From Sympetrum striolatum (lineage: Eukaryota > Arthropoda > Insecta > Odonata > Libellulidae), in NCBI GenBank assembly GCA_947579665.1, contig OX388348.1:5270001-5334000 (forward strand): 64,000 bases of DNA, written 5' to 3'. This document shows positions 12,721 through 23,891 of this stretch, one piece after another (position 1 is the stretch's first letter; each line of letters begins with the position of its first letter). Made by a program: the position numbers and the translations under genes. Under the pieces are notes generated by a model. It did not search any database. It was not told the DNA's origin and was given only the letters and a program-made list of their open reading frames with translations.

Positions 12721-14810
12721 ATTGGAGCACATTTGTTGCTAACGAACCAGATTGTGCTCAATGTTCTGTCTTCTCTTAGCCTGGATTACTCCTACGATTT
12801 AGTATCTCCCCTCAACTATTTGTCGTAAAGACACAAATAATAGTCCAGGTTGGCCGAAGCAATACTTTTATTTACCTTAAAGTTAGGGCAGTCTTACTAG
12901 CCGATCCTACAGGAGGATTGGAAACTTATCATGAGTGTTGTATGGATATCGGGTTTGGATACGTCCAATATCTATTAAAAACTCATATTTTTCTTTGCTG
13001 AAGTTTTTTAGTGTTGTAGATCTAAACTTCTTCCAAGAGGTTGCAAAGGGTGGGAAGGAAAAAACGGTTATTTGGCAAGCGATATAAAACGTAACATCCA
13101 CTCATAAGATCCCCCACATTTGCGTTCCCATGCTTATTTGAATATCTTTCGTTATTTGACTATATCATCAGCAGATTTTGGAATTTAATTGAAATGTCGC
13201 CTGCCCAGAAAACGCTATCAATGAGTAAAAATATGAAGTATATATATACAGCTTTTTCCACAAGGTTTATATAAGAAACTAAACATCATTTATATCAGAT
13301 GAAATTTTCTGGTAGGCTTACAATTAAGCCTGACTTCGTTATTTATGCATTAGCTAAGTATGTAATTGAATGCGTTACATACCGAGCATTAAAAATTCGG
13401 CTGCATTAAAAAAATACAGTAGACTCTTGATTTGATCTTCTTGATCTTATAGTTGATATTGTAATTCAATTTGCAAAATTAGTTACATACCAAGCTGAAA
13501 AAAATGAAGACCTCATATTACAATTATTTAGACTAAGTAATAGGTTGTTGAACCAGCAGAGAGCTGATGCAAACCCAGTCTTACGCACTGATTGTGAGTG
13601 CTCAAAGAAAACAAAAATTCCATGAATTGATATTTTGAATGGGCATTGTATGGCCACGTGGTCGATAGGATAAGTCATGAGATTCGTGGGATTCTATCGT
13701 CAGAGAAAAAATTGGCTGCATCGAAAAGGAAGCTGAAGAATTTAAGACAGTTTTAACAGTTAATCAAATTTATTTCAAGTCATCAAGTCACAGTTCCGAT
13801 AAATATGTGCGTAACTTACGCACACAATACCTTTCAGCTGACTGATATTCTTCCATAATGGTATATTAATATTCAAATCATTGAAAATTATTTTTTAGTG
13901 ATATCTTGTATTCCTCTAATACTTTTTCAAATTTCTACGGAAATTCTGTTATCGAATAATTTTCGTAAATATACAGCAAATTAACGGGTAATTATAAAAT
14001 AAGGACCAGTATATTTTATATCATCCCGAGTAATGAAGAGCCTACTGTGCAGACTCTTAATCGTCCAGAATGCTTAATAAAGGAACAAGTAACTTTGCAA
14101 TTGTCGCTAACTCATCTTGAGATGTGCCCTCCGATAGCAGCCCTAAAATAAGACAATCCTAATCTATGCATCTATTTATGGTCATTTCACAAAAAAACAC
14201 ATTGCCATTAACTTACGCTTTTTGCGATAGCTGCCTCGAGCTATTAACGGACTGTGAAAAGAATTTTCGGATGTCCATCTGTACGGTATGAAATCTAAAC
14301 TAAACTCTCCTTCGAACTGTTCACTCTGAATTTCTCAAAAGCACTACTCACGAGCCTAGCTTTGCATTCACACCCTTAAAATAGTCACATGCAAAAGATC
14401 TAACTGAGCGTTTTATCAATTTGTTTGTCTCTCAAACGTAATCTTATTCTCTGTTATCAGGGTGCAAGTTTCGAATTACTTCTCGAATGTTCCGTTGTAT
14501 TTTTGCAAGGATTATCTTATGGTATGAGTCATCTAACTAAAGGATAGGCTTAAGAAGTGCACGCGTTTAACATTGTGTGCCAAACACATGCATCGTAGCG
14601 TCCCATTGATATCGATGTCGGCTCTAGGCCTGCTCTGCTACCGAAAACATCACTTTAGCTGAAATCGGAGCCATATTTACGGGTATGCGAAGCTTTCGCT
14701 GAATTTATCAGGCAAAAACAAGACTAGCAGTGTATCTGTAAGACTTGCGTGATTATTAAGGTTTTGTACTCTTCAGCAGAAAAAAAATGTACAGAGCTAG
14801 TCATAGGACT
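12721..14810. other. No gene seen
   Basis: AT-rich DNA with short frames only and no recognisable repeat. Confidence 0.4.
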
Positions 14811-14817
14811 TGAGTCT

Positions 14818-14867
14818 CAGGGGGGGGGTTGAACCCCTAAACCCCCCTAACCCTCGCTGCGCCACTG
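14818..14867 (-). mobile_element. Possible DNA-transposon terminus
   Basis: On the minus strand the sequence starts CAGTGGCGCAGCGAGGG and runs into G- and C-homopolymer blocks around a short TTAGGGGTTCAA core. A CAGTGGCG-type start followed by a G-rich subterminus is typical of several cut-and-paste transposon ends. The partner end was not found. A looser relative (GGGGTAGCGAGG) occurs at about 44270 on the + strand. Confidence 0.3.
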
Positions 14868-15473
14868 CTCGGAAGTAAGCATCGGCCGCGCAGACGATAT
14901 ATTGTTTCAGGATTGATACGAAGTACATATACAGTCAAGGTCTATATTTACTTTTGACGTTGTCATTGGCAATTCTTTCGCTTGATGCCATTGGCTCTAA
15001 TCTCTGAACAGCCTTTCGATAATTTTCCATGCAATTATATGGTTCAAAAAGATCTATGGTTCCCTTAGGAATATACTTCCATGGTCTGACCCATTCTAGA
15101 GTAACACTAACTCTAGTCTAAGATACAACATTGATTCCTGTATTGCATTCTTTTGCGGAAGCATTGAGAAAGATAACTTGAAAACAGACATTCGAAAGTA
15201 TTTTAACACTGACTGTTTAAAAATATATTTACCATCTCGAAAATTAAATAATCTGACAGTAATCATAATATTTCAAACCCTGAAAATTTTTGAAAAAAAA
15301 CACATAAAGTTTACAAAGTATGGTTAGTACGAAGTATGTTAGCATTTTAATATTGTTCATTAATATTGTACCTATTTGATAATAAAACTTTTCATTGCTC
15401 TAATTTTGTTTTGTTTTAAACTCTCTTTCATCTTCCGATAGTTGTAGAAGCAGGAAACCCCATTTGTGGCTTA

Positions 15474-15535
15474 GAGGGGGGGTGGGGAACCTTTTTTTAT
15501 CAGAAGGCCAAATGGATCATAAGGAAGGTCACACT
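15474..15535 (+). mobile_element. hAT-like terminal fragment
   Basis: The sequence GGTGGGGAACCTTTTTTTAT followed by CAGAAGGCCAAATGG resembles the start of a large class of hAT elements (GGGTGGGCAACCTTTTT, then GGGCCAAA). Only one end is visible, so this is probably a truncated copy. Confidence 0.4.
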
Positions 15536-16600
15536 TGTGTTTTGCCTACATTTAAGTAGTTAAACCACGATGTGATGTGTGAGAAAAAGAATAATTTAGT
15601 TAACTGAAAGAGAATATTTTCTGCTTTATTTTACGATTTGTGTAATTTCGAAGATTAGAAAAAATCATTAAAATGGTAGTATTTGTCTAAGGAAATGACG
15701 GCAGCTACGAACGCCCAAAATGGTCACTCGTGGCCTCTATGGCTTGGAGCTTCTCATAACCGGATATATCGACAATCGCTAAAGAACGAGGAAATTCAGG
15801 CTAATAGGTTCGTCCGAAAAAATTTTTACGGTAAAATTCCGTCTAATTAAAATCAGGGAATTTTTCCAACCGCCATTTTTTTCCTTCCCGATATTTCCTT
15901 GGAAAAAATAAGACGAATCGCGCAAACGCGGTCTAAATTCATGTTGTGGACTTGGTTCCCATGGCAATCCGAGATTTATATCCACGGGAAGGCGCTTGCA
16001 GCATTCTCTCAACTTTGACATTTCACGCGTTTTAAATCAAAGTGATCAAGTTAGACGAGATATTCCAAAGGTATCGCTGGTTGCCTTTAAAAGAATTATT
16101 TATAAAAATTCCACAAATAAAATAGCGGAAGAAACACGCGAAGAAATCTTAGTAGTTGCCGTTCCACTTTCTTCCGTGGCTTTCTGCTGATTTCACGGCC
16201 GATAATTCCATGGAATAATCGAAATTCATTTTTCCACTTTTCAGTATCAGAGAATGCGTATTATATGTGTTTATATAGTATATGCGTATAAAATGCATAA
16301 ATTCCGATAAATCTTAAGAATACCAATTTTGACTAATAGATTAGACCAAATAATCTGCGGTATCGCTCGATACAGATACTTTATGATAGCGACCGTATCA
16401 TCGTTTGGTGGAGGTGTTTGTATATTGTTTATTTTATTTGTTTAACTTATTGTACTAATTGGGTCTATTGCTATTACTAAGATGTGTATTGTCCACGGAA
16501 GGTCTTTGGAGGGGTTTCCATCCCGTCCTTGGGCAGACAGATTGTTTTTTATATTCCCCTCAACCGTTGCCACCTAGTAATCACACCAACTTGCAGCGTA
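15536..16600. other. No gene seen
   Basis: Short frames at 15779-16021 (minus) and 15996-16190 (plus) show no recognisable domain or splice context. Confidence 0.35.
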
Positions 16601-16690
16601 TATATTAAATAAATAAACATTTAAACCCTGCAATCCGCTAGTGGCGCGTGGCAGGGGGTGTAAAACACCGACATCCCTATCTAACCTGGA
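16601..16690 (-). repeat. LINE 3' tail (same family as 41.7 and 58.4 kb)
   Basis: On the minus strand the sequence reads GGTGTTTTACACCCCCTGCC, then ACGCGCCACTAGCGG, then an AT-rich tail. It shares the TACACCCCCTGCCAC block and following stem with the tail at 58421-58482, which directly follows reverse transcriptase coding sequence. No RT frame is visible upstream here, so it is a heavily 5'-truncated or decayed copy. Confidence 0.65.
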
Positions 16691-16944
16691 CGGCTATTAG
16701 GTTCTCTAATACTGGATCTTGATGGAATGTCTTAACCATGTCCCGACGGTTTCATTCAATGCCCTGATGTTAAAATCAATTCTTTCAAAGCATTAATGAC
16801 CGTTACATAGAATATTTAGCTGTATTATCACTCCATAGGGACGACAGGAATCAACTTATTCTCTCAAATTTAGAGTCAAAACTTGTAGTTAAAGCAAAAC
16901 TTTGAAAAATTACAAAGAATTTGTTAGATATCAATTTAACGAAA

Positions 16945-16975
16945 TCCGTAAGAATATTTTCGATATTCTTACGGA
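16945..16975. repeat. Perfect 13-bp hairpin
   Basis: TCCGTAAGAATAT and its reverse complement ATATTCTTACGGA flank a five-base loop TTTCG. It is too short to classify. It may be the remnant centre of a foldback element. Confidence 0.6.
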
Positions 16976-17299
16976 AAAGACAAGACAATAATTGAGGTAA
17001 GAAAGATGAAATTTAATATATTCGCGACTCTCACGCTCGTTTGTTTCACAATTACAATCACAATTATAACAATGTTTTCACATGTCGAAAGAAAAGTTTA
17101 GGAAATGTTCGTAAATTACGAAATAAAAAGAGGCAAAATATTGTCAATTCGTACTTTTCGAGTTACCAATAAGTGACCGCTTTAATTAAAATTATCAATT
17201 ACATGTATTGACATTTTGGAGAGATAAATACTGGAAATTGATGCATATGTGCGGTAAGAAGATTGCTTCAACGCTATGAAAGTACTGTATTATGTAAGC

Positions 17300-17493
17300 T
17301 GGTTTGGACGTATTGTAAGGATGGAATGACTGAGACGAAGAAAATTTTACTGTATATTGTACTGAAATAGAGACCGCATAAAAGGTGGTTCAAAATGTCA
17401 AGAAGGTTAGGTGTAAGTAGACTTAAAAATGAAAGAGATTGTACGAACATATGTGATAAAGGTCGTTTGAAAGGTTTCGAAATTGTGGTGTAG
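17300..17493 (+). pseudogene. Decayed non-LTR reverse transcriptase C-terminal region
   Basis: The peptide WFGRIVRM (17300-17323) matches the conserved WFGHVVRM-type motif near the C-terminus of RTE-like and related LINE polyproteins. A stop follows at 17327. In another frame, 17383-17490 encodes RWFKMSRRLGVSRLKNERDC and a basic tail, matching the usual KRWLD... and DRxxWRR segments of that region. The stop and frame shift mean it is dead. The two motifs are in the expected order and at roughly the expected spacing. Confidence 0.6.
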
Positions 17494-17849
17494 TAATTTG
17501 GGCAAAAAGAGGTAAATGACTTATTTATCCAGGTAGGGTATTATAGCACGTGCAAGTTTAAGCTCGTCGAGTAATAGTATTGAGAACTTCCAGTAAATTG
17601 GCATTGGGATTTGAGGGATTCGTTTTGTCCCATATGGTTAAAAAGATTCACGGATTGAATCCCTTTGAAGTATCCGTTTCATTGCTAACTGGCTTCCCTT
17701 TGCATTCACTTCCCTTTTGATTTGACCCCGTCCCACATCGATTTTCCTTGATCTTCTGTCTGCATCTCTCTCGAGGAAGCCTTAAATCCAGCTGCGAAAG
17801 CATTTCGTCTTCTCCTTATCACGAGATCCGCGATTATGAACGCAATAAA

Positions 17850-18446
17850 TAAAGGCGCCCACGATTGCACTCTCGGAACCCTCAATTTCCCCACTCCTCA
17901 TCTGGAATCCCCACTCCTCACTCGGATCGATCGTGACGTACTCCGGAACCACGTGTCGGAGAGACACCGGCTGGTAGTTCCGCCAAACCTCGCTACGGGG
18001 CGGCGGCGTATATTTTTTCTGTACCGTTAGGCGCGCGCACGGCGTGGAGGGGAGTTTCACACGCTTTTGAGTTCATTCCCTCCAACTCTTCCAGTCGAAA
18101 GCTGGAGTCTGTTGGAGCAGGGGGTCGCTGGACGACCATTTCGATTCACTTTCTACGAGGCTGGACCTCGGATTTTCCATTTCGAGTGCTATGCAATCGA
18201 CGTACTTTCCATGGAGATCAGGTCGTTGTTTACTATGGAGGGGACGGCGGCAAAAATGTTGAGGATTTTGGGATGATTTGAACGATTTATAAACGTCTTC
18301 TTGTTTAGCTCTCCTCGTTGCGTGTGACGTTTGTAGATGTGTGTGTGTTTGTGCGTCTGCTTGTGACATTCCCGTGAATATTCGTGGTGTTTATACCCTC
18401 GCCTTGGTTACTTGGAAGCACTCGGTGTCGGTGGTTCGCAGCTGAG
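17850..18446 (+). promoter_or_regulatory. CpG-dense patch: candidate promoter and 5' UTR
   Basis: About twenty CpG dinucleotides occur between 17922 and 18046, including a CACGTG E-box at 17951 and a GCGCGCGCACGGCG block near 18032, in otherwise AT-rich DNA. The GC-richer region continues to the ATG at 18447. In the frame of that ATG a TGA lies upstream at about 18374, as expected of a leader. I cannot place the transcription start. Confidence 0.45.
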
Positions 18447-18505
18447 ATGCTGTGTCTAGTGCAAGGTTTCGTCAAAGATGACAGCAGGAAATGGACTAAA
18501 AAAAG
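18447..18505 (+). CDS. Candidate first coding exon, unidentified gene (5' partial)
   Basis: The frame starts ATG CTG TGT and encodes MLCLVQGFVKDDSRKWTKK plus two bases of the next codon, then meets the donor AG|GTAAGA at 18505|18506. The peptide is basic and hydrophilic after the first residues, so it is not a signal peptide. The start was chosen because an in-frame stop lies about 70 bases upstream and the CpG-dense patch immediately precedes it. I do not recognise the protein. No convincing downstream exon is present in the remaining 45 kb, so the first intron would be very long, which fits the two ratchet-type sites further along the + strand. Alternatively this is chance, or part of a non-coding transcript. 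Confidence 0.4.
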
Positions 18506-20457
18506 GTAAGAAAAAAGTTATATTTTGATCCAGACGTTCAGGTTTCTCGTAGGCGCCGTTTCGCTGCAAGTCCCCGACCTTTCTAATTTATTATCCACTG
18601 ACATAGATGCACTCTGGCAATTCTGAAAAAGAGGCTTAGTAAAGAAATTTAAAAAGATTGAGTATATCTTCTATTAAACACTGTATAAATTTATTTATAT
18701 TGCGATATAAAGGCATCTTTTATATCGTAGTCTGTCATGCCCCGAATAAGAGTTATAAATCATGTGACAATACTAATAACTTAGAAAATACACGGAAACG
18801 TTGAGGCAGATTTTTTTTAAATACATCAATGAGCGTGAACGCATGATTTGTATAATTTTTGACAGTAGGCCCAGTCATTCTCTCGTGAATTAAAGATTGT
18901 TAAGATCGGTTTAGCCTCATTTTTTTTATGCAAAAAGGGCGAAAATTTGACAGGTTTCAAGTATAAGTTGGTGATTTGCGTATTCGTGGACATTTAAAAC
19001 TCGACATTGAAAAAATATGGTCAAAGAGGTAATGTATGTAAAAAATCTGTTCGTTTTCACTTGACCATTCGAATGAATTTCAATGTTCTTTATAATTACG
19101 ATTCTATATTATATTATTCGGTTTTATTTCGAAAACAAAAATAATTTTCGCATAAGCCACGCGCAAAATTTTACACTAATAAAAAAGGTCGAATTTTTCA
19201 AGTTAAAGATTTAGTTTTTTTATGTATATAATACAGCATATGCTGTAACTTATAATTTATTCAAACTTAAAATTGATCTCTCAACGAAAATTGTATGGCA
19301 GCCCACTTTTATATTTCCTCCGGATACTGAAGAATTAGCGCTTATTTGGGTCCCCGGATAGCGAAATGGGCTTTTGAAGCTGTCAGTCGGAATTATCCTC
19401 AATATTTAATTCGAATAAGCGAGCAGAAGATGTGGAAAAAAGTAATTCCATTTATTCATTTTACATTTGTAAATCCTTCTTACTGTTAGTCTCTCTTTTA
19501 TCAATCATTGGACAAGGAAAGTTTGAATCTCCAGAATCAAACTATGACGATTTTCGCCGCTTTTATACTCAGACGTATGCTGTCTTTTAAACTAACTCAA
19601 GATAGAACGAGAGCCATGAAGCACTGTCGCAATTTTCTAATAATGATCCTGCCAACTTCACGCACACAGAAATGACTCTTAACAATATATTTTTTTGCTA
19701 ACTGCAATGTCGGTGAAACTTAATGAAACCTCCGTTTATAGTAGTGCAATAAAGGCAGCCCTTACGAAATGCGTTTCAAATGATTGCCGATTTGACGCAA
19801 TGTGATAGCCAATGCGCCTGAGACGAAGACTAGATTCAAGACTGTGTTAGTCCAAACCTCGGACTAGACTTAGCCTCTATCTTTAAACTCTTTCTCTAAA
19901 CCTTATCACGTGGTCTCTTGCATCAACTTTAATATTTCCCATTGAACTATTAGCAATGTTCAAAAATCAAAGACTTTATGTTCCTCATTATAATTATTTA
20001 TTTGTATATTCTCCGAAGTTCTCACTCGAGGGAATTTTATCTCCCATTACTCCTGAGTATTTCCTATTTGCTCGAAAACTAACGTATAAAATAGAAATGA
20101 GAGTAAATCTTATTAAATTGCATACATTTGTTTGAGGAAGAGAATAAAATGCCGCATTGAGTGTGCGATTGGCACCTCTTTCCCATTCTATTGATTGCAA
20201 CCACTTTGCGCATTCCCGGCCTTGGCAGCACGGAAAAAACGCTGCGAAATTTCCATCCAACTTAGAGTGCCGGGTTTGGCTCCAGATCGTTCGGAATGAG
20301 ACCAATCAGAAGTGCTTGTTTCAGGCCTTCAAAGGGTGAGCCTCAGGGCTTGAGGGGAGCGACCCAAGAAGGCTAGAATGGATTCCTCACTCGGTTGAAT
20401 CCTACAGAAAAAGTACAGCAAGAATGTATTTGAAAAAACAAAGAACTTCATAAAAAA
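18506..20457. other. Probable intron start; no gene seen
   Basis: AT-rich DNA with no repeat recognised except a 16-bp perfect palindrome TACAGCATATGCTGTA at about 19232. Confidence 0.4.
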
Positions 20458-20569
20458 TAAGATACTTTGTAATTTTCCACAGATTTTACTGCGCGACATA
20501 TTCAGATGAAAGAACTTCTTACGAAACCGGTCGCGAAATAAAACCCGTGAAAAATTACAAAGTATCTTA
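20458..20569. repeat. Inverted repeat, 40-bp arms (foldback element)
   Basis: The arms 20458-20497 and 20530-20569 are reverse complements at 35 of 40 positions around a 32-bp centre. Ends are TAAGATACTTTGTAA. Four of the five differences are transitions. It is compact, non-coding and probably an old foldback or MITE copy. Confidence 0.7.
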
Positions 20570-23239
20570 ATTTATTATGGCTTTCCACAAAGTCACGCCT
20601 GAGCATATTGATTTTAAAAGAACATTTTATGTTATACGATACGCCAATGGCGGCTCGCAGGCTATCATTTCCTCAAAAAGTGTTGCATTCTCTTTCTTAC
20701 CCAACATTTTAGCAGAAATAATGTCTCTATGAAATCAGGACCATGCGAAGGAAAATCGAAATAAGCTCTCTATTTTCGTACTAGAATGAAAGAGTCAGAA
20801 GATCGACATTATTTATGAAATACGTGAAAATTTAAGCAACTCCTTCCCTTGAACATCACGATTGTTGAATACGAGTATTTTCTCATAACAGTAAATGAGT
20901 AATTAAGACCCATGTGCAATTAATGTTGAGAAGATTTTAAGTATTTTTAGCAACGCTGCCCGAAACAAAGTGAGGAGGACTATCAACGAACGAGAGGGCT
21001 GAAGAGTCCCTATTTGTAAAGTATACTTCCGGAAATTACGTGATGACACGTCATAAAAAAGGGGAATCGAGAGCGTCTACTCGTCTCTGCAGCAATTCAC
21101 GTTAAAAGGCAAACTCCTTCCTTAACGACCAATTAGCACAGCGCTGTCACTTTTGGAGCACATGACAATGTGGCTGCAGAAGAAAGTGAAGCGGGTTATC
21201 AATGCTTTTCAAGTTATTACAGGCGTTTACAGCGATGACAGATGAAAATTCAAACATCGAAAAATCGGATCAATTTCCATGTACTTTCATTCCTAGGATC
21301 CCCCAAAAATTCCGAATGACGGACGGTTGTGATATCTAATTGGCATGATGCGATAGGATAAGTAACCGTATTTTAACTAAACTGTGTTTAATCATCCATC
21401 ATTGTAAGAAAGATGTATCCACGATCGACCCTGCAGCTAAGCGAGATAACTCCCTATCCAATGCTTGGAGTACGGGTGAAAAGCGCAAAAATGCAGCGGA
21501 ATGCGAAATATCTGTTTTGCAGCAAAGTTGTGATAAGGATTCACATGAAGATCACATAGCAAAGAAGAGATCCGAAACGGAGACGTGTGTGAATAATCGA
21601 TCCTTATCATGTGTGGAATTGGAAAATAAGAAAAGGAAACAGGATAACAAAAATTCCGCATTGGATTAAAGTTGCTTGAAGTTAGTGTTTCTGCTACCTT
21701 ACATCGATGAACTTATCATTTATATCTTTAAATTCATATCTTGGTTCAAGATAGAAAAAAATGTTTCTTTCCTTCTGTTGTTTTACTCTTGCTCATTGTA
21801 TAAAAGGCAAAATGGTATTTCAAACACGAATAATGAAATTTTAAAGTGGTTGTTGTTGTGTACTTACATTTGTATTTATCTATCGAAATACATGTTTCAA
21901 AGAATATTTGTGAAATATTTGTATCTCGTATTGCATTTCAGTGGTGCAATTTTCTTTGTAAAATTCACGTCAAGTATTTTAATCATAATTTAGTAACAAG
22001 AGAAAAAAATTGTTACAAGAGTCATCCAGATATATACCCTACAATCCGAGCATATTATAGATGATTAAGAAAGACCTACTACGAAGTTTTGAGGTGGAGA
22101 AAACAATTTTTGTTAATTTGTAAACATCCACGGAAAGATAATTGTCTCTTTCTGCCAAATTGCGCGCCAGCATTGCGAAGGCAGTGTTCGCCAATAATTA
22201 ATTACTACTGACGAATAATAATTATAATATCTCTTACTTGGACGAGAGTCTCCTCTTCATTATAGTCCCCTCTTTATCTGAAGATGTTTCACTTTGCCCC
22301 GTCTCCGTTTTTCAAACGAACTTTGGCTGCCGTTGCTCTGACCTTCGGCGGCACTTTTCGAAGGTTTAATGCCCTCACAACATTTGAATGCAGACACCTG
22401 TAACGGTGGTCATGAGTAGAGCGCGCCAAATTACCATTTGAAATATCTCCGACAAATAATCCTAACGAACGTGTCCCAGACGATGGATGGAATCTAATTC
22501 GTGGTAGAGTGTTTTTGGTGTAAGAAAATATACTTTCCATTTCTGTGTTTTTTGATTATCACTTAATTAAGGCGTGGGCAATCAGCCATATTCCTCGGGA
22601 TTAATCCTCAATGATTTCAGAAAAAAGACACTCGTAGTCATGGCCACGTATTCACCCGTAACTGTTTCAATTGCAGGCAGCTTCTTGATTCCTAGAAATT
22701 ACGGATTATAACATTCTTCCAGTGTGGGAAATCATTGTAGCACACTCTTTCGAGGTAAACACGCCATTTTCCTTTTCGATTCTTAGTATTTTTCGCCATA
22801 TCTTTCACTTATGTCATCGATATGCATATGTAAAATCAATACTTTCCGGTGGGTTACCGGAAAAGCCATCACTGCGTTAATAAAACCAACCTTAAGGTAC
22901 AACGCCACATCAGGTCACTTTATGATGGACGTTGATGGCCGAAACTGGCAATCCCCGGACACACATGAAAAATCACTTCAGCCAATCACTGCTACCAACT
23001 TCTCGGTTTATCTCTCCTTTTCCAATGATCCAAATATGGATCATGATGGCTCTTTCGCCATCTGACATGAGTCATGCCTCGGTCCTTCTTTTCTGTATTT
23101 GTATATCAATACGTCTTGAGAATGATATCTTTACATAACACTAGTATTTCCAGTTCTTAATGTACTAAAAGTTAGGTTTATTTCATTCCATTGAAAATTG
23201 AAGATAAAAAATGTTCGTATTCAGCAAATTCGATTTTTA
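20570..23239. other. No gene seen
   Basis: Several 70-105 codon frames occur but they overlap in different frames, are dominated by AT-driven residues and show no domain. Confidence 0.4.
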
Positions 23240-23891
23240 CTTATACATAGAGGTGTTTGAAAATGTTTTTATTTTTTCTGAAATTTGTTGATTTGAAAAC
23301 CAAATTGTGGTGTTTTGTGTTTTTATTATGTTTCTTAAATTTGGTGTTACTAATTTTCACAGAGTCTCATTTAAGCAAAGGAATAATACTAGGCACACTT
23401 TACTTTAGCATACACATCAAAAGCATTAAAAATATTTAAAACTGTGCTGTTTACACGTAAGGAAAATGCTTTCACAGCTTCAGATCAACAAAACATGATA
23501 TTTTCATTAAAACATATTGACACGATAGATGTTAGGAAAAACACTTCGTGGAACTAGACGAGATTTTGTGATAATCCATAATGGAAAGAACGTTTTGTGA
23601 ATTTATTGCTAAAGATCAAAGCTGAATTCGCGTAAGCAAAGATGCCATGAGCGATCAAAAATATGACAAAAAATACGTAAACAATACAATTATATATTGT
23701 ACATACATTTAATTAAATCATACCAAAATACATTTCCCCCTCTTACAAATGATGAACGAAGCGAAAATCACAAAATCCATACTGATTATTTAAACTGTCG
23801 AAATTAGCGTTATTTCGCTAAATCGGCCAAAATTCGCGTTATTTGTTGGATTTATCGCTTATTGTGAAAAACAAACACCTCTACTTATACA
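23240..23891. mobile_element. Non-autonomous hAT-like element with 8-bp target duplication
   Basis: The element proper spans 23248-23883 (636 bp). Its ends are exact 12-bp terminal inverted repeats, TAGAGGTGTTTG and CAAACACCTCTA. Each side is flanked by the same 8 bp, CTTATACA (23240-23247 and 23884-23891). An 8-bp duplication with TAGAGG-type ends is diagnostic of the hAT superfamily. The interior is AT-rich and has no transposase frame (longest frame about 60 codons), so it would need transposase from an autonomous relative. The intact ends and duplication suggest a fairly recent insertion. Confidence 0.85.
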
